Made by a program: the position numbers and the translations under genes. From contig CM067555.1 in the NCBI GenBank assembly GCA_034509755.1, forward strand, positions 46,706,255-46,770,254: a stretch of 64,000 nucleotides of DNA, written 5' to 3'. The DNA comes from Anisodus tanguticus. Taxonomy: Eukaryota > Streptophyta > Magnoliopsida > Solanales > Solanaceae. This document shows positions 34,282 through 46,900 of the stretch, piece by piece. The stretch's first letter is position 1. Every line of letters begins with the position of its first letter. The notes beneath the pieces are model-generated. The model did no database searches and was not told where the DNA came from. It saw only the letters and a program-made list of their open reading frames with translations.

Positions 34282-37200
34282 ACTACACAAGGTCCAATAG
34301 TGGAGACTGCTAATGGTTTACTCTATTGCCAGGCACCACTTTTCAGCTAGTTTTGCAAGCTGCACTGAATATGCAGAGGGGAGAACAAATTGGTCCAGGG
34401 AAGGGGAGCATGATTGTCCATCAACATCTTATCGATCACAGCCACTTGGAATGTAAGGGGGTTTAATAAGATGTTTAAGCATAATGAGTTTAGTAGGGTT
34501 ATGAATAAGGAGAATATTGTAGTTATAGCTATTACAGAGCATAGAGTAGCCAAACAGCATGCATTAAAAATTATGAAGAAGGTTCTTTCAACTTGGAGCT
34601 AGCAAGATAATTATGATCAATCCAATATAGGAAGGATCTGGCTAGCCTGCGATCATACCAAGGTGGATCTTACAGTGTTGAATACTCATCCTCAATTCAT
34701 CCATTGTGTTTTGAGAGATCTCACTAATAATACGATGGTTAGATTCACATCAATAAATGGACTTCACACCATTGCAGAAACAAAACCTATGTGGCAAGCT
34801 CTAATGAACATAGAAGCAAGTATTGTCAACACATGGCTCATTATGGGAGATTTTAATGCAGTATTAAGTAGGGAGGATAGGATGGGAAGAACTCAAGTAT
34901 AGGATGCAGAAATAAAAGACTTTGCTGAGTTGTTGGAGAGTACTGTGCTAACAGTTATGAAATCTACTGGTAGGTTCTATACTTAGACTAACTCACATGT
35001 TCATAGTAGGATTGACTGGGCATTAGTCAATCCTGCATGGATGAATCTATTGCCCCAGTCTGAGGTGGAAATGAAGGATCCCCAATTCTCATATCATTCT
35101 TTGCTATGTGTTACAATAGGGTCTATGACATATAGAGGAGGAAACCTTTCAGGTTCTTGAACCATTTATGCAAGCATAGAGACTTCTTAGAAATTGTAAA
35201 AGAGAGTTGGGAAAAAACGGTATTGGGTACTGGCATGGCAAGGATATGAAATAAACTCAGAGGCATGAAGGAGATAATGAAGCACTTGAACACCAAAGAG
35301 TTCTCTAAGGTGGAAAATAAAATTCAGCATACCAGACAACAACTAGAAGCTATTCAGGAGAAGCTTAGGCTAATATTTAATGATCCTATGCTGTTTGATC
35401 AAGAGAAGTTATTGAAACAAGAATTAGAAAAATGGGTGGAGGAAAACATTCTTAAACAAAAATCAAGAGTGCAATGGTTTAAGTTAGGGTATACAAACCC
35501 AGTATTTTTTCATGCCAGCATTAAGAACAGAATAGCACAAAATCATATCTCAAGGTTGGTAAGTAATACTGGTGAGGTTCTAACAATAGAGAAGGGCATA
35601 GAAGACGAAGCAATAGGATTTTATAAACAGTTACAAGGGACTTATGCTGCACAATTACCTGCTATTGACCCTAGTGTCATGGCTTCTGGGAAGATTTTGC
35701 ACAGAGAGCAACAGGTTAGGTTGATTGCCCCTGTAACAAAGGATGAGGTGTTTTTGGCACTGCAAGATATTTCTGAGTTGAAAGCTCCAGGATGTGATGG
35801 CTTTAATGCATGTTTTTTCAAAAATACCTGGGCAATCATTGAAGAGGAAGTCTCAAATGCAATGATACAATACTTTCAAGACTACAAAATGTTTAAAGCA
35901 ATCAACTGCACAACTGTGACTCTAATCCCCAAGGTACAACATCCATCCTCCATTAAAGAATTCAGACCAATTTCATGTTGTACTATGCTTTATAAATTAA
36001 TATCTAAAGTGTTGACTAAGAGATTGTAAAATGTTATGGAATACTTGGTGGATAGTAGTCAGGCAGGGTTTGTACTTGGAAAAGTGATTACTGATGATAT
36101 TCTTCTTAGTCATGAATTAGTAAAGGGATATGGGAGGAAGGGTATGTCTCCTAGGTGTATGCTTAAAATAGATATGCAAAAAACATATGATATGTTGAGT
36201 GGCCCTTTCTTGAGCAAGTGTTGAATAGTTTGAATTTTCCTGAGGTGTTTGTGAGGTGGATCATGAACTGTGTGCAGTCTGTCTCTTACTCTATAGTGTT
36301 GAATGGGAAACCATCCCAACCATTTAATGCTAAAAAAGGGCTAAGGCAAGGGGACCATATGTCCCCTTTCCTATTTCTGTTGTCATTAGAATATCTGAGC
36401 AGGCTATTAAAGCAACTGCAATATGTACCAGACTTTAATTACCATCCTAAGTGTGCAAAGTTGAACTTAGTCCAACTAGCCTTTGCAGATGACTTATTAC
36501 TCTTCTGTAGAGGGGATGGTAGTTCCGTGCAGCTGCTGTATAATCACTTTCAAAACTTTTCCCAGGTCTCTGGGCTGATTGTTAATCCTGCAAAAAGTTC
36601 AGTGTACTGTTGTAGGATTGCTAGGGAAGTAGAGGAGGATATCATGGGGATCATGGGATTTAGCAGAGGGGATCTTCCTTTTAGATACTTAGGAGTTCCC
36701 TAAGCTCAAAGAGAGTATCAGTGGTGCAATGTAAGCCCTTAATAGACACGATCCTAGGTAGGATTAAGTCTTGGACAACTTAGTTTCTCTCTTATGTTGG
36801 TAGAGCCCAATTGGTTAAATCTGTGTTGTTCTCCATTCAAATGTTTTGGGCCCAGATCTCTGTGTTACCAAAAAAGGTGGTAAAAATTATAGAATCTACT
36901 TGTAGAAGTTTCTTGTGGACATGAGGGGCAGAGCTATCAAAAAATGCTTTGCTCTCCTGGGAAAGAGTGTGTTAACCAGAAACAACAGGTGGACTGAATA
37001 TTTTAGACATCAAACTATGGAACAGAGCTGCTATTGTCAAGTTGCTATGTAGTCTGTCATAAGAAAGATAAATTGTGGGTGAGATGGATACACTGCTACT
37101 ATGGGAAGAATAGAGATTTCTTTGAAGACATCCCTAAACAAGCATCATGGATAGTATAAAAGATTTTAAAGGCCAAAAAGTATGTGGAAGAAGCAGGATA

Positions 37201-37904
37201 TTGCAGGGAAGAAATGCAGCAGATGCAACAGCTTACTATCAAGACTATCTATCTTAAGTTGATAGGAGAGTTCCCTAAAGTTGGATGGAGAAGACTGGCT
37301 TGCAACAACATAGGATTACCTAAGTGGATCTTCATATTGAGAGTTGTACAATCAAGGCTTTATACAAACACTGCTTGCCCTTTGTGTGAACAAGCTGATG
37401 AGACTCATCTCATCTATTTTTCAATCTGCTCTTCATAAGTGTGGGCTAAAATGTTAAAGTGGCAGGATATTAGCAGGAGTCCTAATTGCTGGAATAATGA
37501 GATTCATTGGGCTAGTAGGTTTGCAAAAGGGAAGGGAGCTGCAACTGAGGTATACAGAATGGTTCTAACAGTAGGAGTTTATCACTTGTGGACTGAGGGG
37601 AATAAAAGGGTCTTCCAAGGGGTGAAGCAGACAGTGGACAACATAGTTAAAGACATAATCAGGGAAATCTATTGCAGAGGATATAGAGCTGTGAAAGTGG
37701 CAAGATGGTTGGAGCAGCATAATTTCTATCAGTTTAGTTGGTAGTAGTCTTAAACAGATTGGTGATGCCATGTTTTGTTTGTTAAGTAACTGATAGTTTA
37801 GGAGATCTGAAGCACTGGAGCTTATGTTGTCTCAGTGCTCAGATGATTTGAACTATGTACTTCAATTCTCACTTTGGTATAATAAAATTATTACCAAAAA
37901 AAAA
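34282..37904 (+). pseudogene. L1-type LINE ORF2 and 3' UTR
   Basis: Endonuclease starts 'ITATWNVRGFNKMFKHNEF' (about 34435), then 'NTWLIMGDFNAVLSREDRMG', with stops at several points. RT lies in 35265-36029 and 36036-36703: 'LQDISELKAPGCDGFNACF', 'FRPISCCTMLYKLISKVLT', 'QAGFVLGKVITDDILLSHEL', 'GLRQGDHMSPFLFLLSLEYL' and catalytic 'LAFADDLLLFCRGDG' (FADD). C-terminal zf-RVT-type domain in 37184-37744: 'LYTNTACPLCEQADETHLI'. The 3' UTR has AATAAA at 37881 and a poly-A run at 37896-37904 marking the end of the LINE. Multiple stops make it inactive. Confidence 0.92.
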
Positions 37905-39059
37905 CTAACAGTGGTGCTAGCATTGATGGCTAAAGGTGGTGGTATGGGTTCCAACTGAGGGTGAGGGGAGTGGTTATGAATAGTACCTAGCTGTGATAGT
38001 GGTGGATATAAGTTTAGTTTGGCTACAAAAAGTATGCTTTTCATCACACACATTAGTGATATTAAGATTGTGTAAGCATAAAAATGAAATCTAAAACTAG
38101 ATGGATATTTCTGTTAAGCATAATACATTAATAGCCCCTTAAATTTGTCGCTATATTTCATTTAGACATTCGAATTACGGCTTGTTTCAATCGAAGGCCT
38201 GAACATAGATAAAATGTTTCTATTAGACATTTTCAGCTTAAATTTTGGAAAAGCTTTTGTGGGTGTTCTCAAGGACCATTGCCTTTAAGTACTTATCCTC
38301 CTTTTAATTACACACATTAACCTCAATAAGTTGTAAAACTACAGGCATATTCCAATTTAGACCAATGCGTATAATTAAGAAGGTGACATATTTTATGTGG
38401 TTAACATGAGCGTCTTAAAACCCCACAAGCTTTTCAAAATAATTTATCCCCAAATGTCTTAATATACTGACACTTTATTATATGTTCATGTGTTCAATCG
38501 AAATAAATTATAATTCGAGAATTTAAATAAAATAAATTGACAAAATTAAAGGTTATCGATATATTCCATCTCTTTGTTAATTAAAGTCATGAAGAGCCCT
38601 TTAATATCTCATGACGTGTATGTAAAGATGTTCACATCACAAATTGAAGTCAAGAAAGGGGTATCCCACTAATGTTTGAAGTAAAACACGATTGCTTAAC
38701 CCCAAAGGCTAATGAAATTAAGAAGAATCACTTTCAAAATTAGCCACAAACAGCACCCATGGACCAAGTAGTAGTTTTAATTAGAGGAGGAGTTTGCTTT
38801 CATCTATTTACCTCTTGTTAAACATCTCGTTCGTTCTTTTTCTTCTCTAAGGGTCGTGTTTTTTTATTAAAATTAAAACATCTAAATTTAAATATATTTG
38901 AGTATTAAGATATGAACATTAGATAGTTAAGATTTTTTTATTTTCCCATTATCTGAATTATAAAGCTTGTTTCTTTTTAAAAATTATTAAATATAATATT
39001 GAGTAAAATACAAATTAATCTTAATTATATCAATAATTTTTTTTAAAATTATACGGTAA
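37905..39059. other. Gene-free AT-rich DNA
   Basis: No coding signal. 38140-38530 has loosely inverse phrases ('tttagacattcgaattacgg' / 'ttataattcgagaatttaaa'), perhaps a decayed MITE. The phrase 'tttttattaaaattaaaacatctaaat' at 38858 resembles 22022-22047 near the LINE's left side. Confidence 0.45.
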
Positions 39060-39530
39060 TTGGTGATGGCAAAGACTGATGGTTGTGGATACCGACTAGA
39101 GGTGGTTGTGTTGGTTGATTGTGGTAGTTGTGGGTAGTGGCAACTGACAATAGTGGATGGCAGTAGTCGTTAACAATGGTGGTCGATTGTGGCAACGATT
39201 AATAATCATAGTGGATGATAATGATAACTAATGATGATGATGACTTATATGAGTGTTGGCGAATTATAATGATGGATGATAGTAGTGATTGTTGGTAGTG
39301 ATTGGTGGTTATTGTAGTAATGATAGTTGTAGTGATGATTGTAACGAGTAACTAGTGGTGGTGGCCGACTGTGGTGATTGGTGGTTGTGTTGTTTGTGGG
39401 TTGTGGCTGAGGATGGTAGTTATGTTGTGGGTGGCGATAGAAATGATAATGGTGGTGACGATAATGGCAATGGTAGTAGTTGATAGTGGTGAATGACGGC
39501 ATCGTGGTAGTAATAGTGTGAAACTTACAC
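39060..39530. repeat. GGT/GAT-rich cryptically simple sequence
   Basis: Plus strand is a long run of short words such as 'ggtggttg', 'tagtggt' and 'gatgatg'. The apparent His/Tyr/Thr/Pro-rich minus-strand protein here is a by-product of this composition and should not be called a gene. 39545-39556 just beyond is a 12-base G run. Confidence 0.8.
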
Positions 39531-39626
39531 AAATGACTACACGAGGGGGGGGGGGGTAGGCATATCTATACTTTTGATAATTACATTTCATAGCTATAGT
39601 AAAGTTGTATTAAAAAAATCGTACAA

Positions 39627-40065
39627 GTGTATTCAACTCAGATGTATTTAACCCAGATGTATTTAATTCAGTTGTATTCAAGTCAGATGTATTTAACTCA
39701 GCTTGTATTCTTTGTAACTAATTTACACTGTATTCAATTTATTATATCTAAAGCTGTATTCAAATTCACTTTATTTTTTTTTGTATATAAAAAAACCTCC
39801 TTCAAAATACAAGCAAAAAATACATAAAGAAACACTAAAATTTACACTACAAGTTAACGAATACACTCAAATATTGAATACAAAAAATAAAATACACCCC
39901 CAAACACTGAATTTACACTAAAAATTTAACTAATACACCTCCGAACACTGGATTTTACATTAAATAATTACGAATACACTCAAAAATTGAATACAAAAAA
40001 TAAAATACACTCAATCATATGAAATATAAGAAAATAAAATACACTCCGATTTGAAATAAAAAAAG
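39627..40065. repeat. Short tandem 'gtattcaa/aatacac' repeats
   Basis: 39627-39715 has about five ~17-bp units of the form 'gatgtatttaactca'. 39840-40060 has dispersed units 'aatacactcaaa(t/a)attgaat' and 'acaaaaaataaaatacac', partly the reverse complement of the first set. This suggests the decayed ends of an inverted-repeat element. Confidence 0.6.
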
Positions 40066-42540
40066 CTCATATCTGAGTTGCTGGGGATGACGGCGACGGG
40101 AGCATGGCGTCCACCGTCGCCATAAAGCATTCCTTCTCCACAGCCCCACATTCTCCAAAAAATTATGCCGACAGTGAATCTGTTCACAAATGTACCAGTA
40201 GAGTTTTTCTATGTGGGTTGCATGTTTTTATATTTCACGTTGCCCGATACCTACTTGATGAACTCCCCTGAGAAAAGTTTTTCAACTTCTTTTTACGGAA
40301 GAGATCTGAGCCAGATCGGCCGATGACGGTGTCCGTGTCCAAGGATTTAGATCTGGCGCCGGAGAGAGTGACAGACAGAGAGAGGGGTCGTCGCTGCTCC
40401 GGCAGTGGGGCGACGGAGAGAGGGATAAGGGAAAAAAGAAAAGTAAGAGATAAATACAAGTCATAAACCTAATGTATTTTGATATAGCTATCAATGGTAA
40501 TTAACATAACTTTTAGCTATGAAATATAATTAAAACAAACTATAGTTATTAAATATAATTATATACTAATAGTTAGTCATGCCATGTAAATTTTCCTAGT
40601 AGTTAACCATGAAAGTAGATGAAGTAGTGGTGAAATTCTTTTAAAAAATCTAATTATAATCTTAATGATATTAAGATTTTGTTATAGGTATTAATCATTA
40701 AAATCTATTCAGATTCATTAAATAATTGTAAAACTAAAAAACATGCACTTAATAATTAAAATCCAAATCTTAAAAACAAGGGTGATATTTAAATAATTAT
40801 TATTCATATATTCATTAAGTATACACAAATATAAATAAATATTTTTTAAAATTATCGGTGCATAATATTTTTTGCAAAATGGACAAAAACTTGTGTTCTG
40901 AATGTTACGCAAAAATCAAAGTAGCAGAAAGAGGACAATACAAGTGATTAGGCTAAAACAAGTACTCTAATTTCTTAATTAGTGGGTTGCTTAAAAGGGA
41001 AATTGAAATTGAAATTGAAAACCAATAAACATAAGGTTATGGTGGGAACTAATCAAGATCACAAACTCATGAGACTTTTTTGTCTTACATGAGACCAAGG
41101 GAATATTATGCTAATGACTTGTATTAACACAAAGTACAAAGATTTTACTAAATTAGTAATAAATGGAAGACAAATATGTATAGAGGATTGCAAGTTTTTG
41201 CTATGTACCATAATTTTTGTTCCTCATCTTTTCCCACTTGTGAAAATTTAGCAATGTTACAAAAATCTAACCTGAGAAATACACCATTATCTTAATTTTT
41301 ATATAGGCGGTGCTTAGTTAAGCACATTATTTAGAAGGAAATAAATATTTTCAGAACTTGCGGTAAAAAACATGTGAGATTTATGTGGCCCTTAAAAACA
41401 TACTTATTAGGGATATAATGAGAAGTTTAAAGTTGAATTATTTTTAAATATAAAAAGATGTCGTTCTTTCTAGAACATAGTAATAATGGTAATAATAATA
41501 ATAAAAATATATCACATAAATTAAAACAAAAAAAATATTTTTTTCCGCATTAAATAGAAGGGGAAAAAAAGAAGCGGAAAAAGTGGTGGGAGATACTATT
41601 GAATTCTCCTCCCTCCTTATCTTTATATTCTTTAAAGAGATTATCACTCAGAGCTCTTTAAATCTTTTTCATCTACCAATATAGGATAAGATAAGATATC
41701 TATTCCTCTTTCCAATAATGTTGTTTATTAAATTTTTATTAGAATTATTCATTTTTTCGAGCTTTGTTCTAAAAGAAATAAGAACCCAAAAAATTATAAA
41801 AATAATTTACAAAAAAAAAAAGAAAAGAGAGAGTGAGTATTAAGGGTATATGGCAAGAATTAAAGGTCTTTTTGTTGTGATCGACAATCGTTTGGCATAT
41901 TATGATAGCACTTTTATTTAGCTTTTAAACAAAACATTAGAAACTAAGTACATAGATTTTATTTAGCTTTTATTTATAGTAGAAAGAAATGGTCCATAAC
42001 ATGAGACAATGAAGACAAGCCCAATATTCACAAACTATGACAAGGGAAAGTGAAGGAGGAGAAAATGTAGGTGGTCTTTTGTTTTTTCTCTTATCCGGTG
42101 TTTCGTACCCGCTTACGGACTAGAGTAATTTGAATTCGCGCCAGAAAATCCCCCTCTAAGGTAAAGCGCTCCCTATCAAGGGAAAATCCATTATCAGAAC
42201 TCGAGCCCAAGAGGCCAAGACATCTATAAGGATGAAGCGATACTTACTACACCCCCATAACATTTGAAGGCATATCTAAATAACTTATATGACATATACG
42301 CCGCATATAATACTTATATAGTTTTTGTATAAAATCGTCTATAATATATAGCTCCTTTTTTGTTATGGTGTGATGCGTAGATGCAGATCAAAAGAAACTT
42401 TCTTTTCATTTTTATTCAACTTAGTTGAATGTTATGACAATGTAGGTTTTGGAGCTAGGAATTGTTGTAGAATGGGTCTAAGAGGTTACAGTCTCCAGGT
42501 AAACTTAAGAAATAAACTACAATTCTCTATCAAGATCAGA
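40066..42540. other. Gene-free DNA with a small GC-rich island
   Basis: 40075-40440 is GC-richer ('acggcgacgggagcatggcg', 'ggcgccggagagagtgac', 'cggcagtggggcgacgg'). It gives a 74-codon minus-strand frame with no recognisable motif, so I do not call a gene. It may be a captured fragment inside the repeat pair described at 39627-40065. 40450-42540 is AT-rich and unclassified. Confidence 0.4.
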
Positions 42541-43305
42541 AAATATAAAGAATAAATCTTGTGTCTAACTCAACCCCAAAAGCTAGTTTATAAGGCAAGG
42601 ACTGTCCAAGTCCATATAAGGAGTCCATGTTCCCATTCCATATCTGATGTGAGACTCTTAACACTCCCTCGCACGCCCAGACCTTGTTAACTGGAGCATG
42701 AATAGTATAATTTGGAAGCCCAACATCGGTGAACAAAGAATTAGAATGAGTCTGATTCTGATATCATGTAAAGAATGGAGAACCTTATTCCATCTATAGG
42801 AGATCCTCATTTATTCAATATTGGACCATCCATAGAAGTAATATCTATCTTTCTAAGTTATTCAGTAATTCCTTTTGGTGATCACCTTGTTCTAGCTGAT
42901 CTTAGTATTGATGTTTTTTTATGGATTGCCATTTCAAGTGTTGCTCCCGTTGGACAACATCTTGCTTCGAACATAGGAGTTGCTAAGAATAAAATTCGAG
43001 AAAAAGAGCCGATTGTATGGGAAATCCTTCAAAAAGTTATGCAGGGACATCCTGTATTGCTGAATAGAGCACCCACTCTGCATGGAGTTTTTATTGTCTA
43101 TTACCATACATGGATTTCCATAACGGGGGGTTGAAAACAAAATGAGTGGATGGTTAGGAAGACCAAGATACACAAAGGATTAGTAATTGAGATTATGTAA
43201 CTTGCGTCTAACTCAACCCCAAAAGATAGCTTGTAGGGTGAGGATTGTCCAAGTCCATATAAGGAGTCCATGTTTCCATTCCATATCTGATGTAGGACTC
43301 TTACC
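42541..43305 (-). mobile_element. TRIM-like miniature LTR element carrying a plastid insert
   Basis: Two direct repeats of ~105 bp are present, 43305-43197 and 42663-42555. Both contain 'tggactccttatatggactt' and 'ggttgagttagac' on the minus strand. Between them, on the minus strand, are an LTR end ACA at 42767, a mutated primer-binding site TGATATCAGAATCAGA (42766-42751), ~88 bp of spacer and a purine tract GCGAGGGAG just before TGTTAAGAG (42663). That is LTR - PBS - short spacer - PPT - LTR with no coding domain, as in TRIMs. The plastid segment lies in the upstream LTR. The outer limit of the downstream LTR is uncertain. Confidence 0.7.
42775..43090 (+). pseudogene. Nuclear plastid DNA: ndhA fragment fused to rpoC1 fragment
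   Basis: 42778-42954 encodes a piece of plastid NADH dehydrogenase subunit NdhA ('LFNIGPSIEVISIFLSYSVI', 'LVLADLSIDVFLWIAISS'), ending at about the position where ndhA exon 1 approaches its intron. It is followed in the same frame by 42957-43087, a piece of plastid RNA polymerase subunit RpoC1 ('HLASNIGVAKNKIREKEPIV', 'EILQKVMQGHPVLLNRAPTL'). These genes are far apart in plastomes, so this is a rearranged plastid-to-nucleus insert. The combined frame stays open for 119 codons, but nothing suggests expression. Confidence 0.9.
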
Positions 43306-43565
43306 AAAAAACCTTGTGACGACAAAGATGATCATATGCTCAGTAAATTTTGATGCATCTCCAACTTTTCTTTCCCGCATTCAGTCTGACTATGGTATGA
43401 AGAAAACAAAAACAGGTTAAATGACATACGTTGCAACAATGCAAACTGTCATGGCATCAATATGACAAATTAAATGTTAAAAGAAATATGATGGTCTCAT
43501 ATACCAGCCAAAACACCTAAGCCACTGTCACCAGAAAACTAACAAAGGAAATGAGTACACATCTA

Positions 43566-43680
43566 ATGTTGCTCCGACTCTTCAAAAATTCTGCGGAACC
43601 CGTGTCAAATCTTCTAAAAATGGATTACCTTTGGAGAATCCGACACACCCGTCGGAACTTTTGAATGATCCGAGCAACAT
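43566..43680. mobile_element. 115-bp MITE with ATGTTGCTCSGA ends
   Basis: The left end ATGTTGCTCCGA is mirrored by the right end TCCGAGCAACAT (11 of 12 pair). It is small and non-coding, at the far end of the probable BI-1 3' UTR region. A longer element with related ends is inside BI-1 intron 1 at 48678-49095. Confidence 0.78.
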
Positions 43681-43951
43681 GGGTTCGCAGCAGAGAGAGA
43701 ACGAGAAGTAGACTGGTATGTTATCAATATATTGTAAATGCATGTATGCTATGTGACATTGTGCTTCCATAACAAAACCATCTATGTACGGCCATAATCA
43801 CACATTGGCATGCAGCAAAACAGAGCCTCACAGCCTAAACTAAAGCGTACAAACGATTAACAACATACTTTGTCAAAGGTCAACACAAGCTTATAAACAA
43901 GAAAATGCCAGATTCTAGAGTTACGAAGTCTGAATAACTGCTTGAACCTAT

Positions 43952-46900
43952 TTAGTTTCTCCTCTTCTTCTTCTTTTCTTCCTTCTCAGATGCATTCTTC
44001 AACTGGGAAAAAAAATTAAAAGAAAGTCAGAGTGACAACAAAATATAAAAAGGGAAGTAGGACAAGAATACAATGATTGAAATACTCGCTCACCATTATG
44101 ATTAAAATTCGCACAAAAACAGCAATAAAATCTGTAAAGAGGGACAGAGCATGCTTCACGTAGTCCAAATCCCCCAAGTGTGCCTTCTCAATTATATCCT
44201 GGGTGTCAACAACAATATAGCCCACAAACACCAAGAGCCCAAAGTAAACCTGCGTGAAACAGATATTAAGAACAAATATAGTCTCCTTTGAGTTTCCCGC
44301 CAAGTTAAGAATGCCATGAGGCAACACAAAGAACGTTGAGTTCATACCTCAAACTTGAAAAGGGCCACAGAACCACCAAAAATGGAGGATGCAAAGTGCA
44401 ACCAGAACAGCATGGAGAGACCAGATGAAAGAAGACCTACAAGGTACAAGTACTCTCTACGCCTTGCCACCATGGCAGCAGCTGAGAAGCAACCAAAGGC
44501 CACAGCACAACCAACAAAAGCACCTATCACAATGCTGCAATACAAACAATTGTAAGCATCGGAAGCAGATTGTTAACAATCAAGACTATTGAGAAGCTGT
44601 TAACTTATCAGTCAAGAAATAACAGTTCTCAACAACCAGATACACAAGCCTGAATGCAAAAGCTACCCAGAATTGAGATAGCAAATTATTAAAATGGAAG
44701 AGCAGATAGACATGGTAAGTTGGCTATCCATTAAATCAGCAGTCAGCTCCAGGCTAACACAGCCCAGCCACAACTTGATTAAATTCCAGACCTTCGAACA
44801 TATTGTTTTTAATTCAATACTTGTTACTTGTTTGTAAAAGTTGCACTTTTTCAACAAAGATGGGAAAAACCTTAGGGGTTGTTTGGTTGGTAGAGTGTAT
44901 AACAATAATGTTGAATAGGGTGTATTAGTAATGTTGGTATTAGTAATGCTGACATTAGTTATGCAGAGATTATTTTTTATCCACTATTTGGTTTGGTGTA
45001 TTAAAATATAACACGTATTGCATAATTTCTAAAATTAATTGGTTGTTTACAAAAATATCCTCCAGACTATACTATTTGAGGGACTTCATGGGCAATTGTG
45101 TCTTTACCATGCTTATGCACGCATTAAAATCCATTGCATTGCTAATACCATGGTTTGCTAGGTATTAGTTATGCATAGGATAATACAAAATAGGATGTAT
45201 AACTAATGCTAGGATGAAAAAGTGTACCAAACAAGGTATTAGTAATACATAAAGTTAATGCATGCATTATTTTCTCTAATACACTCTACCAAACGACCCC
45301 TTAGTGTGCTTTTGTATTTCCTTTAAGAAAAAACCTAAATCAGCAAGATTTTTTCTAATAGTTTAAGATAATCTAAACCAGCAAGAGTTATGAAGTTCAA
45401 ACAGTGATTCAAAATTTAGAGACCATATCCTACAGTTAAGGGCAAATGATAGTAATGGGGTTCAAAATAGTTATTCTAAATTTAGAGGTCATATCCTATA
45501 CCTAAGGACAAATCATAGAGAGGCTACAAACTAGAAACAATAGCAACTGATTAATACATGAACTGCCTAAAATAGACAAAATAATGAAGGACAACAAAAC
45601 CTTGGGTCAAAGTCAATAGCCAATTCAATCAGAGGACCAATACATGCTCCTTTAAATAGTGCAGCTGCCATCAGAAGTACCATCCGCTTTTGCTGTTCAC
45701 CACAATTAACAAATATATCAACTTAAAAGCAACTATACAGATAAACTAGAGAATCAACCAACTGAAGGACATGTCAAGAACAAATGAGCTCTATCGGGAA
45801 AAAAATTAGGAGTACCTCTTCATACAAAGGAGTTGACATCAGCCATACAATGCTTCCCACACATCCTAGAGTTGTAAGGAGACCACCAATGTTCCAAAGA
45901 ATGTGAAGGTAAGCTCCAGCAGCCGATGCAATTAAAGCACAGCATAATGAAAGGTAGACCTACAATCAAGACAGAATGATGTTCAGGATAAAATTCTGAA
46001 GCCATATTAAGAACCTATGACTCAATCCAACACCAGAAGAAACTGGAAAAAGAGAAATGGAGAGATTTGACCAAATTAAGCCCCATCGATACAACTCAAT
46101 GCCAAAATAGAATCATTTCTTAAATTAGGATCAAAAGTCCCTTGACCAACCTATAAGTTCTAGTATAGAGACAAAATGAAACATCTGGCTTTAACTTTAA
46201 AGAATGATTATTGCAAACACTAAAAATGAATATAATAGTGTCTAACAGAGGCTTTTAGACGAGACAGTTCACACAATTAATGGTATCAGGCAGGCATCCA
46301 TCCTGGTTCATCGTACTTTCCCAATAAATAAATCTCACAAAAAATATAAAATAATGTCTCATCTCTAACAATTTTTAGAGGAAGCACTTGCATGTAGGCA
46401 GAGAAAGAGTGGGAAACTATAAGGTCTCATACGAAAAAGACAAAACGTAGGTAGGGTGACACGCGGAGTGAAGTTAACTAGCCAACTCCCCAAGGTCTAG
46501 TAAACAAAACAATTCAACAAGGATAAAACTTCCACAAAACTCTCCTAATTTTTACCTAATTTGTTTTGCTTTTTAGGCCAAATAATCAAATGCCACGATT
46601 CTGCCCGTGCTCAACAAATAATTAAGCATCCTAGAGAAACGAAGGGCAGATTAATTGAATTCAGGTTCATCAAATACATTCAACAAATTCGACATAACAT
46701 AAAGGACAAAAACAATTCAATATTAACGACTCTCAGATCTCAATCAATAAAATAAATCATCCTTTCACTAACAACAGATAAAACAAAGTCCTTCCAATTT
46801 CTACATTCGAAAAGCAAAAAGCAACAGGTCGACATTATTGCAAAAATAGTATAATTATGATGAGATTTTACAGATACTATGCTTGATATAACAGAATGAT

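Noticed and set aside
39245..39591. His/Tyr/Thr/Pro-rich minus-strand frames of 79-95 codons
   Set aside because: They lie in GGT/GAT simple sequence; composition explains the frames and no motif or start context supports a gene.
40235..40494. Minus-strand 70-74 codon Ser/Leu-rich frames with a hydrophobic start
   Set aside because: Two overlapping frames both look similar because of composition; there is no recognisable domain and no splice partner.
42775..43134. A new functional gene encoding the 119-codon frame
   Set aside because: It is two plastid gene pieces inside a TRIM LTR with a random C-terminus; there is no promoter or conservation evidence.
46561..46755. 64-codon plus-strand frame in BI-1 intron 1
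   Set aside because: Antisense to BI-1, lies in the tandem repeat, and no motif.
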